From Silvanigrellales bacterium (lineage in GTDB: Bacteria; Bdellovibrionota_B; Oligoflexia; Silvanigrellales; Silvanigrellaceae): 64,000 bases of DNA. The translations under genes and the position numbers were made by a program. The notes beneath the pieces are model-generated. The model was not told the origin of the DNA, did not search any database, and was given only the letters and a program-made list of their open reading frames with translations. Shown here one piece after another: positions 25,163-34,422 of this stretch. Each line of letters opens with the position of its first letter. The first letter of the stretch is position 1. The DNA lies in assembly GCA_020247005.1 (NCBI GenBank), contig JADCJN010000029.1:1-64000 (forward strand), in the 5' to 3' direction.

Positions 25163-27046
25163 TCAAAGCAAGGACTCTTTCAGGCAGAGAGGCTCCGACG
25201 GCGCGTGCGACTCGAGGCGCTCGCCCTTCGTGGAAAGCCCTTCGAGGGCGGCAGGCGTTGCCACGCGTCCGAGCGTCGCCGCGGCAATGGCATCGAGGGG
25301 GCACTTCGGCGTGCGGTCGGCGTAAAGCAGTCCGTTGGCTTCCTGAAACGTGTCGGTGAGCTGCGTGTAGCAAAAACCTCCGAACATCTCGATGCGATTC
25401 ACAACCGAAAGAAGCTCGGAGTAACGAAAATAGAGTTCGTTCGACGACTCGCTGCGTGAATAGCCCCAGGCCTTTTGGGCATGTTCGCTCTGATCTTTGG
25501 AGTAGGCGATGCCCCCAAACTCGGTCAGCATAAACGCTTGATCCTCGTGGTGGAACCCATCGAGAGCCAACACGCGCCCCGCGGGCAGCACATGGCCGGC
25601 CAGGTTGCCGTTTTTCTCAAGAGTTCCGTAACGAACCGCAAGGTTCGACGCATGCGCTTCGTAGTCGTGAATGCCGACGATGTCGGTGGCGAGGTTTTCC
25701 CAACCATCGTTGCCCACCACGGGGCGGGTCGGGTCGATGCTTTTCGTCAAATGATACAAGCCCTGAACGTAGTGACGGTGCGAGGCCGTGGCGGGAAGAT
25801 CGGGCACCCCCCAAGATTCGTTGAAAGGCACCCAAGCAATGATGCACGGGTGGCTGGAGTCGCGCGCCAACACCTCCATCCACTCCTGTGTGAGCCTTTC
25901 CACCGATTTTTCTGTGAATCTGTAGGCGGAAGGCATTTCTTCCCACACGAGCAGCCCGAGTCTGTCGGCCCAGTAGAGGAAACGGGGATCTTCAATTTTT
26001 TGGTGCTTGCGAACGCCGTTGAAACCCATGGCCTTCACAAGTTCGACGTCGCGGCGCAGCGCCTCGGGCGAGGGAGCCGTCATGTTCGTTTCGGGCCAAT
26101 AGCCCTGATCGAGCACAAAACGGAGATAATACGGACGTCCATTGAGGTGAAAATGATCGTTGCGCACCGAAACGGTGCGCAGAGCCGTGTACGAAAAAAC
26201 GGTGTCGACGAGTTTGCCTTCTCGAAGGAGTTCGATTTTTGCTTCAATAAGGGTGGGACGCTCCGGGCTCCAAAGCAGTTCGTTCCGATAGTCGTCGATT
26301 CCCGGATCGGAAAGAACGATGCGTCGGTGCACTTCCGAGGCCTTCACTCGGTAGGTGTCGCAAACAATGATGGCGTCGCCGCACGAAAGCGTCACGCGCA
26401 TTTCCAGTGCACCAGGGTCTTGGGGCCCACGCCCTTCCACGAACCCTTCGAAGCCGATTTCCCACCGCTCGAAATGAGGCGTCCAGCGGACTTTTGAAAT
26501 GTAGGTTTGCGGCACGCATTCGAGCCAAACCGTTTGCCAGATTCCGCTGGTGCGCGGATACCAAATGCTGTGAGGTTCAAGCTGCCAGTCTTGCTTGCCC
26601 CGTGGCTTCGCGAGGTCGGCCGGATCGTCTTCCGCCCACACGGTGAGTGTCTGAGGCCCGCCACCGGGCACGAGCGCATCGGTGATGTCGAAGGAAAACG
26701 GGGTGTGCCCTCCTCTGTGTTCCCCTTGGAAAGCTCCGTTCACCCACACACGTGCGTGGTAGTCGACCGCCCCGAAGTGAAGAATCACTCGCCCCTTTTC
26801 CGGCGCGACTTCGAATTCACGTTCGTACCAGCAGTTCGTGTGGAATCCGGTGTCGTGCAGTCCGCTGCGGATGGTTTCCGGAGCAAAAGGCACTTCAATC
26901 ACGTAGGGCCACGAGGGCACTTCGCTGGGGCGAGAACTGATGCCTTCATTGTCGAACGCGAACGCCCAAGTGCCGTTGAGGTTCTGCCAGGCGTCTTCTC
27001 GGCGAAACTGAGGGCGCGGGTACGATTCGTCTGTGGGCTTCTTCAC
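25163..27046 (-). CDS. Glycoside hydrolase family 2 enzyme (beta-galactosidase/glucuronidase-like)
   Basis: 627 residues from the GTG at 27046 (AAGGAA six bases upstream); a TTG at 27094 is the alternative. Domain order is a jelly-roll sugar-binding domain (LNGTWAFAFDNEG ... WYEREFEVAPEKGRVILHFGAVDYHARVWVNG), an Ig-like domain and a TIM barrel. The acid/base Glu is in VPFNESWG (near 410) and the nucleophile Glu in MLTEFGG (near 510). The two active-site Glu and FHLNGRPYYLRFVLDQGYWPE are typical of GH2. No signal peptide is visible, so it is probably cytoplasmic. It lies 83 bp behind glf on the same strand, suggesting a role in turnover of the same saccharide. Confidence 0.9.
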   Translation of the reverse strand: MKKPTDESYPRPQFRREDAWQNLNGTWAFAFDNEGISSRPSEVPSWPYVIEVPFAPETIRSGLHDTGFHTNCWYEREFEVAPEKGRVILHFGAVDYHARVWVNGAFQGEHRGGHTPFSFDITDALVPGGGPQTLTVWAEDDPADLAKPRGKQDWQLEPHSIWYPRTSGIWQTVWLECVPQTYISKVRWTPHFERWEIGFEGFVEGRGPQDPGALEMRVTLSCGDAIIVCDTYRVKASEVHRRIVLSDPGIDDYRNELLWSPERPTLIEAKIELLREGKLVDTVFSYTALRTVSVRNDHFHLNGRPYYLRFVLDQGYWPETNMTAPSPEALRRDVELVKAMGFNGVRKHQKIEDPRFLYWADRLGLLVWEEMPSAYRFTEKSVERLTQEWMEVLARDSSHPCIIAWVPFNESWGVPDLPATASHRHYVQGLYHLTKSIDPTRPVVGNDGWENLATDIVGIHDYEAHASNLAVRYGTLEKNGNLAGHVLPAGRVLALDGFHHEDQAFMLTEFGGIAYSKDQSEHAQKAWGYSRSESSNELYFRYSELLSVVNRIEMFGGFCYTQLTDTFQEANGLLYADRTPKCPLDAIAAATLGRVATPAALEGLSTKGERLESHAPSEPLCLKESLL

Positions 27047-27129
27047 GCACGTTTCCTTGCAGCATTTTCGGTTTGTTTTCCTTAACGCTAGCAAACACTC
27101 CGACGGCGTTCAAGACGCTTCTTCGGAAT

Positions 27130-28296
27130 TCAGGTTCGGGAACGACTGAAGCGCGGCCATTGTGCGCAAGTCTCGTTTGCGAGGCAGGCCGCAGCCAAGT
27201 CTATCGATTCTCCAATCACGACATGCATGTCGAGATAACGATAGGTGCCTAAACGACCGATGAATGTGACGCGGTTCTGCGACTCCGCGCGCTCTTCATA
27301 ACGTAACAAAAGGTCTTTGTCGCTTTCAAGCCGCAAAGGGTAGTATGGCGTGTCATCGCCTTGTGCAAGCTTGCTGAATTCGCGGAAGCACACCGTGCCT
27401 TTGTGTTCTTCCCAGGGCGCGAAGTGCTTGTGCTCGGTGATGCGGGTGTAGGGAACCGACTCCTCGCAGTAATTGATGACGGCGTTTCCTTGAAAGTCGT
27501 CAACACTTTCTTTTTCCGAAATCCGTTCGAAGTTCAAACTGCGGTATTGAAGCTTTCCAAATTCGTACTGGAAAAAACCGTCCATGGGTCCACTGTAGAA
27601 GACGTGCGAGAATTCGTTGGTGTAGGCAGGGTCGAAACGCTCGCCGAGTCGCACATGAATGCCCGGATGATCGAGCAAATTTTCAACAAGAGCCGTGTAG
27701 CCCTGCTCGGGAATCCCTTGGTACCGGCTTGCATAGTAGTTGTCATCGTAATTAAACCGAACGGGCAGGCGTTGAAGAATCGAAGCCGGAAGGCAAGAGG
27801 GCTCTACACCCCACTGCTTCTTCGTGTAACCGTAAAAGAAATTTTCGTAGAGTTCGCGTCCTAAAAACTTCAGGGCCTGCTCTTCGAAGTTGCGGGGCGA
27901 TTCCATGCTGCGATCGCCCAGAGAAGCGATGAACTCGCGCGCCTCCCAGGGTCGCATCGACTTTCCAAAGAACTGATTGATGGTGAGAAGGTTCACGGGC
28001 AGCGTGAAGAGCCCCCGAGCCGTCACGGCCTTCACGCGGTTTGTGAAAGGACGAAAACGTGCAAACTTGTTCACATAGCTCCAAACGTCCTCCCGGCTCG
28101 TGTGGAAGATGTGCGGACCATAGGCATGAACCATGACTCCCGTCTCGGCGTCCCGCGCGGTGTGACAGTTGCCCGCCACGTGCCGACGCTCGTCGAAGAC
28201 CACAACCTCGTATTTGCCGCTTTCCGCGAGCTCACGCGCCAACACGGCTCCGGCGAAACCCGCTCCCGCAATTCCTATCTCTTTTTTGTGGCGCAT
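27130..28296 (-). CDS. glf: UDP-galactopyranose mutase
   Basis: FAD enzyme that converts UDP-galactopyranose to UDP-galactofuranose for surface glycans. 388 residues from ATG 28296 (GAGGGAG seven bases upstream; the upstream GTG at 28302 is too close to that site). It has Rossmann motif GIAGAGFAGAVLARELA, HAYGPHIFHT, the FYGYTKKQWG block and late Arg-containing IGRLGTYRYLDMHVVIGES. All are standard for bacterial Glf. The ribosome site lies inside the end of the upstream fusion gene. Confidence 0.96.
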   Translation of the reverse strand: MRHKKEIGIAGAGFAGAVLARELAESGKYEVVVFDERRHVAGNCHTARDAETGVMVHAYGPHIFHTSREDVWSYVNKFARFRPFTNRVKAVTARGLFTLPVNLLTINQFFGKSMRPWEAREFIASLGDRSMESPRNFEEQALKFLGRELYENFFYGYTKKQWGVEPSCLPASILQRLPVRFNYDDNYYASRYQGIPEQGYTALVENLLDHPGIHVRLGERFDPAYTNEFSHVFYSGPMDGFFQYEFGKLQYRSLNFERISEKESVDDFQGNAVINYCEESVPYTRITEHKHFAPWEEHKGTVCFREFSKLAQGDDTPYYPLRLESDKDLLLRYEERAESQNRVTFIGRLGTYRYLDMHVVIGESIDLAAACLANETCAQWPRFSRSRT

Positions 28297-28298
28297 AA

Positions 28299-30641
28299 TC
28301 ACACTCCCTCTTTAAGGCGTCGATGTTCGTTGAACGTCGTTTCTTCAAGGTAACGCGAAAGCGCATCTCCCAAAGTGGGAAGACCCACTCCGCGGTTGCT
28401 GCAAAGTACACTGTGGCGAGGACGAGGCGCGCACCAACCCAGATCCAAGGCTGCACAAGGTTGCAGCCTCGAGCGAGAAAGGCCCGCCATGCCTGCCGCA
28501 AGGTGCAAGAATGCGTACCAGGTGACGGCACCATTGTTGGCCAAATGCACGATGCCGCGTTCGCCATCGAGCCCCAAGTCGAGCGCGACGTTCACGACGT
28601 CGGGCACATAGGTAGGAGAAAGCGTGTGGCCATCGAACGCTTCCACGGGAGTCTCGCCTTCACAACGCAAGCGCGCCAGTGCAGCTGCCAGAAAGTGCGT
28701 GTCATCCCAAGGACCAAAAAACGCTCCGCTGCGGATAATGAGAGCACCGGGATGAGCTTCAAGAACATCGTGTTCCCCGAGTGACTTGCTTCGCCCATAA
28801 ACCGACAGCGGACGGGTCACATCGCACTCCACATAGGGTTCGGCCTCGGCACCATCGAACACAAGGTCGGACGAGAACGTCAGAAAACGGATCCCTTTGC
28901 GCGCGCAGGCCCTGGCAAGCACGGCGGGGCCTTGGGTGTTCTCGCGCAGGCACATGGCGACGTCCGACTCCGCCTTATCGACGCGTCCATAGCCCGCGGC
29001 ATTGACCACGAGCCAAGGAGACGTTGCGGCTAAAACGTTGCGTGCGTCTTCTTCCGAAGCGATGTCGAGTTCGCTTCTGGTCAGCACACGATAGGGAAGC
29101 CCCCGAAGCGCACAGACCCTCGCAAACGCGCTTCCCAGACGTCCCGTGGCACCCGTAATAAGCACGGGGCGCCCGCGGCCACGCGCCGGCACGACGGAAC
29201 GCAGAACGTTTGAAAGATGAGACGGGTTGAAGCGGCGCGACTGGAAAACGAGCCTTTCAGGCCGATGCCACCAGCCTTTTTCTTCGAACACGGGAGCACC
29301 GCCGCACACAGCATTGCTCTCGGAAGTTGTTTCCTTGTCAATGGAATTGAGTGTTCGTCCTTCCGGCTTCGCAAGGGTGGCAACGAGAGGGGCCAGTGCC
29401 GTGGCGCGAAGACTTGAACCTCGAACGTCAAACACACCCGTTTCGTAAGCTCCCTCGTTGCGCGTCAGAAGCGAATTCCAGTCGAAGGCACCAAAGACGC
29501 TCCACACGGTGAGAGCCCGGACGTCGACACCCGCCTTCCGACAAAACTCCACATCGCACCAAGCTTCACGGAGCCAGCGGAACTGTTCTTCGCGAGAACA
29601 CGCAAGGTGGACTTCCGTTAAAGCCACCCCCGAATCGGGCAAAAAAGAATGATAACGATCGTAGGTTTCCGTCAACACGCGTGCAAAACGGTGAGGTTCG
29701 GGAACCACTTCCACCCGCACAGCCTCGGTGTCGGCATAGGCATGGCGTCCATTGCCGCCGTGGATTCGAACGGGGTAACGCTCCAGGCGCTCATCCAGAA
29801 AACGGTCGCTCGTAATGTAGTGGTTGACGCCAAAGACATCGGGAGGACAAGGGTCCGCCTGAAACGTGTCGAGTTCGCGTGGCGTGAGTCCGGAAAGCAC
29901 CAAAGAGCTCCACAACGGGTGCTGCTCGTTCACTCGACCGCAAAGAAGATCGTAGGTCAGCCAGCGCCGTTCGTTTTCAAACGAAGCCTGATAGGCCAGG
30001 AGAGGAGTGCTTCTTACGCGTCCAAGATCTTCTGTTTGCACCAGTTTTGCAAAAGGATTCACCCGGCGAATGGCGTGCATCGCCTCAACGACGCCCCGGC
30101 ACTGGTTGAACAAGCAGCGCGCAAACGTCGCATCGTCGTTTCCATGCGGATACCAAAGGCCATAGAGCCCCGAAAAACGAGCTGTGGTCAAAGGCTCATT
30201 CACAGGTGTATAGGCGTCTACCCAAGGGAACCTTTCCGCCACGAGTGCCGCGAAGGCTGCAAGCTTTTTAGGGAACTGTGCGTCGAGCAGAGAGGTGTAG
30301 GAAGGGCCGCTGCCATGGTGCAAAAGGCCCACGATGGGACGCAGGCCCAAAGAGCGCAAACGTGCGAGCCGCCTGTCCGCGAACTCCCAACGGGGCGACT
30401 CCCCCCACACGGGAGCGGTGCGTTCCCACAGCACGGGGTAACGCACCGCCGAGGCCCCCATGGCCGCAAAGAGGTCGACGTCCTCGTCGCGCTTGTCGTG
30501 GCCGGTGAGCGCAATTTGGTCTTTGTAGGTGTCGCGCACGCGCGTCATGCTGCACTCCGGTCCCACCCAAAGTTCCACGGGTGTTTGCACCGACGGCCTC
30601 CACGCCGCGTCGGGACGTGCGACGCCTGGGAGCGCCTTCAT
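28299..30641 (-). CDS. Fusion: GH1-like glycosidase domain and RmlD-type sugar-nucleotide reductase
   Basis: 780 residues from ATG 30641, which overlaps the glycosyltransferase stop (ATGA). Residues 1-400 are a family-1 glycosidase-like TIM barrel: acid/base motif TPVNEPL, FGVNHYITSD and a late ALTEVHL carrying the expected nucleophile Glu. Residues 490-770 are a short-chain reductase of the dTDP-4-dehydrorhamnose reductase type: ITGATGRLGSAF, NAAGYGRVDKAE, SSDLVFDG and YGRSK (catalytic Tyr/Lys near 615). I recall similar GH1/sugar-nucleotide fusions in other bacteria, but their role is unsettled. It is flanked by a glycosyltransferase and glf, so saccharide assembly or editing is likely. Confidence 0.88.
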   Translation of the reverse strand: MKALPGVARPDAAWRPSVQTPVELWVGPECSMTRVRDTYKDQIALTGHDKRDEDVDLFAAMGASAVRYPVLWERTAPVWGESPRWEFADRRLARLRSLGLRPIVGLLHHGSGPSYTSLLDAQFPKKLAAFAALVAERFPWVDAYTPVNEPLTTARFSGLYGLWYPHGNDDATFARCLFNQCRGVVEAMHAIRRVNPFAKLVQTEDLGRVRSTPLLAYQASFENERRWLTYDLLCGRVNEQHPLWSSLVLSGLTPRELDTFQADPCPPDVFGVNHYITSDRFLDERLERYPVRIHGGNGRHAYADTEAVRVEVVPEPHRFARVLTETYDRYHSFLPDSGVALTEVHLACSREEQFRWLREAWCDVEFCRKAGVDVRALTVWSVFGAFDWNSLLTRNEGAYETGVFDVRGSSLRATALAPLVATLAKPEGRTLNSIDKETTSESNAVCGGAPVFEEKGWWHRPERLVFQSRRFNPSHLSNVLRSVVPARGRGRPVLITGATGRLGSAFARVCALRGLPYRVLTRSELDIASEEDARNVLAATSPWLVVNAAGYGRVDKAESDVAMCLRENTQGPAVLARACARKGIRFLTFSSDLVFDGAEAEPYVECDVTRPLSVYGRSKSLGEHDVLEAHPGALIIRSGAFFGPWDDTHFLAAALARLRCEGETPVEAFDGHTLSPTYVPDVVNVALDLGLDGERGIVHLANNGAVTWYAFLHLAAGMAGLSRSRLQPCAALDLGWCAPRPRHSVLCSNRGVGLPTLGDALSRYLEETTFNEHRRLKEGV

Positions 30642-31963
30642 GAAAGAAGCGGCGCGTTCACCGTTTGCTTCGAGGGTGCGCTTGCGGTCGCCTTCAAGCG
30701 CACGGCTTTCTCGATGAGTGCAGCCATGCGCTTCCAGGTGAGGTCCCATGAGTTTTCCCCAAGGCAGACGTCCACGCGACGCAACCATTCCACAGAGCGT
30801 CCTTCCCGCGTCAGTGCGCTTTCCACGTGCGCCACGAACTCCTCGGCGGTGTGCGCGATGCGCACGAGTTCCCTTGTCCCGTAGGTGCGCACCACATCTT
30901 GAATGGGTGTCGATACGACAGGCTTTCCTGCCGCAAGGTATTCAGGAGTTTTGGTGGGACTGATGAAGCGCGTCGATTCGTTCTGCGCAAAAGGCATCAT
31001 GGCCACATCCCACGAAGCAAGATACGACGGCAGCTGAGCATACGTTTTCGAACCCAGAAAATGGATATTCGAAGCTTTGGGAAGAGTGGCTGGATCGATT
31101 TTCACCACAGGTCCGACGAGAATGAGACTCCAATGAGGCCTGGCCGACGCCACCTTGGCAAGGAGCTCCAGGTCCATGCGTTCATCAATGACGCCGCAAA
31201 ACCCCACCCGCGGCCCAGGGATGCCCGCTTGATCGGAGGGAACTGTCAGAGGCAAACGCGCTTTGCCGAAATGCGAAACGTCGACGCTGCTTGGAAATGG
31301 AAACACGGAATCGTGATGGTCCTTCTTCGCGTCATAAAGAGAAAGGCCACCTGTGAAAACGAGGTCGGCCATGCGGAAAAGCGCGCGTTCGCGCTCTTTC
31401 AACAGCGGAGGAGCGAAACGGAAGGCGGAAAGCTCATCCATGCAGTCGTAGACCACGACCTCGGGCTCAAGGTGCTGCGTGAACCCCAGCGCCATGGGTG
31501 TGTAGTACCACAAAATGTAACGCTCGATGCCCTCCTGCACCAAAAGTTCGTCGAGCAGAGCGCGCACTTTGAGCTCCGCGATTTCCGACGACACAGCGTC
31601 TGCCGGAGCCCCATCAGGGCACTGGAAAAACACCGGCGTGCAGACAATGACGCCAGTGTCGTCTTCAACGAGGGTGAGACGGGGTTCACAAGGCACACCG
31701 CCGGCCGCCGGCTCGAAACGAGGCTCCTCAAAGAAGAAGACACGTCCACCGCCTGACAAACAACGCGACAGAAGGTGCTGCGGACGCTGATAAACAAAGC
31801 TCCAACGAAGGTGCGACAAACACACAACGTCAGGAAAAGGGCGCGACGCCTCGCGAGTGAGAGACGGCAAAGCGCCGGAATAAGGAAACATGAGATTTTG
31901 CGAGACGTTTTCAGCCGAGGCGACTGCGCGATTTTCAGCGAGGACTTCGTGCGTTGCTATCAT
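30638..31963 (-). CDS. Glycosyltransferase (GT-B, family 4-like)
   Basis: 441 residues from MIATHEVLAENR at 31963 (GGAG upstream); the frame is open further upstream but of poor composition. N-terminal Rossmann half: VVCLSHLRWSFVYQRPQHLLSR, YDCMDELSAF. C-terminal half with a nucleotide-sugar site: VGFCGVIDERMDLELLA, then FLGSKTYAQLPSYLASWDVAMMPF and SPTKTPEYLAAGKPVVST (residues near 320-370). The KxxEYLAAGKPVV block is the usual donor motif. It probably builds the glycan that uses UDP-galactofuranose. First gene of the coupled GT - GH1/RmlD - glf group. Confidence 0.9.
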   Translation of the reverse strand: MIATHEVLAENRAVASAENVSQNLMFPYSGALPSLTREASRPFPDVVCLSHLRWSFVYQRPQHLLSRCLSGGGRVFFFEEPRFEPAAGGVPCEPRLTLVEDDTGVIVCTPVFFQCPDGAPADAVSSEIAELKVRALLDELLVQEGIERYILWYYTPMALGFTQHLEPEVVVYDCMDELSAFRFAPPLLKERERALFRMADLVFTGGLSLYDAKKDHHDSVFPFPSSVDVSHFGKARLPLTVPSDQAGIPGPRVGFCGVIDERMDLELLAKVASARPHWSLILVGPVVKIDPATLPKASNIHFLGSKTYAQLPSYLASWDVAMMPFAQNESTRFISPTKTPEYLAAGKPVVSTPIQDVVRTYGTRELVRIAHTAEEFVAHVESALTREGRSVEWLRRVDVCLGENSWDLTWKRMAALIEKAVRLKATASAPSKQTVNAPLLS

Positions 31964-32079
31964 GTTGTCTTCTCCGTTGCGTCTCGAAGGTTGCAACGGA
32001 AGACTCAACCGGAAACCGGACATCACAGCAAGAGTAACTGGGCAATAGACAGGAAGAACGCCGAGGTTGCCGCTCGTGT

Positions 32080-33075
32080 TCAAGACCTCGCGTTGGTCGA
32101 CTCAAAAATGCGGTCGGCATTGCTCACGACAAAACCTTGATAGTAGGAGTTCCAAGCACCATCGTCGGAGCATCCGTCCAGGGGAAAGCGGAAGGCAAAT
32201 TCGACGAACGCATACGGCACGGCCAAGGCTCCTTCCTGCAGCGCGACGAGCTGGGGGTGCGCGAGAGTGGCGCTTTGGGCGAGACGAAAATGCGCACCGC
32301 CCTTCACCACACCGCCTCCGCTCGCGTTCATGGGAACCCCAAGCGCTTGGGCAAGGTAGGCATTGAATTCTTCGAGCGATGAAAACCCCTTCATCAGGTG
32401 AACACTCACCGTGAAATGGTTCGCGCGTGGGCCAAAAAGCAGAGTCCAGGCTGCGTATTCACTTTCTGAACGCAAGACTTCGTAATCGCCCCGCGTCGCA
32501 GCCCCCCACGACGGCGTCGATGTCAGGGCACACGCCACAACATCAACGAGGTCGTTCCAGGCTTTCCCAATGGCCTCCGGGCTTTTGGCAACGTCTGGCG
32601 TTTGCACGTTGCCTTCTTTTTCGAGCTGCGCCACGAGCTCGCGCACGCGCGCAATCGGGCTTGCCTCCACCCTCGATGCGTATTTTTCAATCACGCGTTG
32701 GAACGGAACCGAAAATTCTTGAACCGAAAGTTCGCTGACGAAGACCTTGGGAGAGACATCGGCACTGGCCGCGCCTGGGGCAACCGGCGGCTTCAACCAG
32801 AAGGCATTGAGCTTCTTGTCTTCGAAACGCAGGGAATCCTGGCGCTCGTACCCAAGCGCCTCAAACAGGCCTTGAAGAACAGCCGCACCGCAGTGCGCTC
32901 CTGGAAGCGTTCGGAATGCGACATGATCTTCACTCCACACCTCGCCCTTCGCCCGGAGGGCGTCTTCGATGAGGGGCACCTGGGCCACCTGGGCCCGATA
33001 ATGCGCCCAAATGCGCCCAAAAATGGCCGCCCGTGCCGCCGCAAGCGTGTGTTCGCCTGCCTGTGCCCTTTCCAT
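32080..33075 (-). CDS. DUF1338 family metalloenzyme (2-oxoadipate dioxygenase/decarboxylase-like)
   Basis: 331 residues from MERAQAGEHTLAAARA at 33075, set by CGGAGG four bases before AAACATG. The family includes HglS/YdcJ, Fe(II) enzymes that turn 2-oxoadipate into 2-hydroxyglutarate in lysine breakdown. Metal-site residues are recognisable: His and Arg four apart in EDHVAFRTL, His in NHFTVSVHLMKGF and Glu in FVEFAFRFP. It lies 117 bp before the glycosyltransferase start on the same strand and is divergent from the aminotransferase gene. Biological substrate here is inferred from the family only. Confidence 0.85.
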   Translation of the reverse strand: MERAQAGEHTLAAARAAIFGRIWAHYRAQVAQVPLIEDALRAKGEVWSEDHVAFRTLPGAHCGAAVLQGLFEALGYERQDSLRFEDKKLNAFWLKPPVAPGAASADVSPKVFVSELSVQEFSVPFQRVIEKYASRVEASPIARVRELVAQLEKEGNVQTPDVAKSPEAIGKAWNDLVDVVACALTSTPSWGAATRGDYEVLRSESEYAAWTLLFGPRANHFTVSVHLMKGFSSLEEFNAYLAQALGVPMNASGGGVVKGGAHFRLAQSATLAHPQLVALQEGALAVPYAFVEFAFRFPLDGCSDDGAWNSYYQGFVVSNADRIFESTNARS

Positions 33076-33215
33076 GTTTCCTCCGGAAGAGTTCAAGGGC
33101 GTTCGCGAGAACGCTTTACAACCTTGATATATTTTGAAAACACGTGGTACCCACGGGAGTCGCCGGGAGGGCCTGAAAGCCCTGAGGATAGGCGCCTCGG
33201 CCTGCGAGGACAGCG

Positions 33216-34265
33216 TTGAACACCGTGTTGAGATTAAACAGAAACGAATACTTTTTTCACCACCCCGAGGAAGTTTCACGACTCCTGGAGGACGGCGACG
33301 CCTTTGAAGGCAGGCGCTACACACCTCCAGAAGTTGCGAGCGCCTTCCACACGGAACTTGCCCACGCCCTGGGCCTGCCCCAAACGTCGGAACGCGCGTC
33401 TCTTTGTCTGTTTCATGGCGCCGAAGACGCCTTGCTCAAAATTCTGCTGTGGAAGGCACCGCGCTTGGGCAACGTCGTGCTGCCAAGCTTTTCCTGGAGC
33501 AACTACGCTTCGCTCGCGGAAGGGCTTGGACTCGCCGCGGAATCATTTCCCGTGAACGTCGGGAGCCGCGGGTTCTCGTACGACCTGGACGCTCTCGACG
33601 CACTTCTTTCCGGCGCACCAAAGCCTCGGCTCGTGTTGCTTGCCACCCCCAACAACCCCACGGGCCATGCCCTGAGCCTTGAGGCTGTTGTGTCTCTGGT
33701 GGAAAAGCACCCCAAACACACCTTCGTGGTGGATGCCGTTTACGATGCTTTTTCAGCGTCTTTATTCTCGCTCCCCCAATGCCACGCGAACGTTTTCGTT
33801 TTGGGAAGCATGAGCAAGTTCTTCGGACTGCCCGGGCTCCGGCTCGGGTTCGGCGTCGGCCTCTTTCCGCGTTCCTTCACTTTGGCCCTCGGATTCAACC
33901 CCTACGCGCTGAAAATTGCACGGGCCGCCCTCCAGCGTCGGGCGCACTACCAGGCAAACTGGGATGCCATGCAGGAGCAGGCAAACCTCCTTTTCCAGCA
34001 GACTCGGGACTCTCCTGACTGCAGTTTTGCCTTCACGCCCTTCGAAACGCGCGCAAGCTTCTTTCTTGTGCGCCTTGAGGCACGCCTCTCGGAACGCCAG
34101 TTCGACACCCTCGTTGGCCAAAGTGGGGTTCTGCCCAAAGCCTTTGAGCACGAAGGCAAGCGTTACCTTCGGTTTGGCCTAGGGCCTGCGGACGTCTGTG
34201 CGCGCATTGCCGTGTTCCTGGGAGCATTTTCGAAAATGGCCGATGGCCCGAGAGGGGCTCCGTAG
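33216..34265 (+). CDS. PLP-dependent aminotransferase, histidinol-phosphate aminotransferase-like
   Basis: 349 residues, class I/II fold. LRLNRNEYFF recalls the HisC N-terminal substrate loop. LATPNNPTGHAL, the Asp/Tyr in VVDAVYDAF, the PLP Lys in GSMSKFFGLPGLRLGF and the Arg in YLRFGLG are all in place. The start is TTG at 33216 with GAGGA five bases upstream; GTG at 33225 is an alternative. No other histidine genes are near, so the substrate may be another amino acid. It is divergent from the DUF1338 gene with 140 bp between them. Confidence 0.88.
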   Translation: MNTVLRLNRNEYFFHHPEEVSRLLEDGDAFEGRRYTPPEVASAFHTELAHALGLPQTSERASLCLFHGAEDALLKILLWKAPRLGNVVLPSFSWSNYASLAEGLGLAAESFPVNVGSRGFSYDLDALDALLSGAPKPRLVLLATPNNPTGHALSLEAVVSLVEKHPKHTFVVDAVYDAFSASLFSLPQCHANVFVLGSMSKFFGLPGLRLGFGVGLFPRSFTLALGFNPYALKIARAALQRRAHYQANWDAMQEQANLLFQQTRDSPDCSFAFTPFETRASFFLVRLEARLSERQFDTLVGQSGVLPKAFEHEGKRYLRFGLGPADVCARIAVFLGAFSKMADGPRGAP

Positions 34266-34422
34266 AGCGTCAAACCCTCGACGCCCCTGCAGAGCATCAC
34301 ATTGGCACCCAAGCCTGCGAAACTCGGAGTGTCCAACGTCCTCCCCTGTGCTCAAGGTGGGGCCTGAGGGAACGACGCCCACGTGCGTCGATGACACCTT
34401 CCTTTTCGCCCGTGAGGCTTAC

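Noticed and set aside
25475-26497. 340-codon plus-strand frame
   Set aside because: Antisense to the GH2 gene, which has full catalytic motifs.
29649-30884. 411-codon plus-strand frame
   Set aside because: Antisense to the GH1/RmlD fusion; no recognisable motif or ribosome site.
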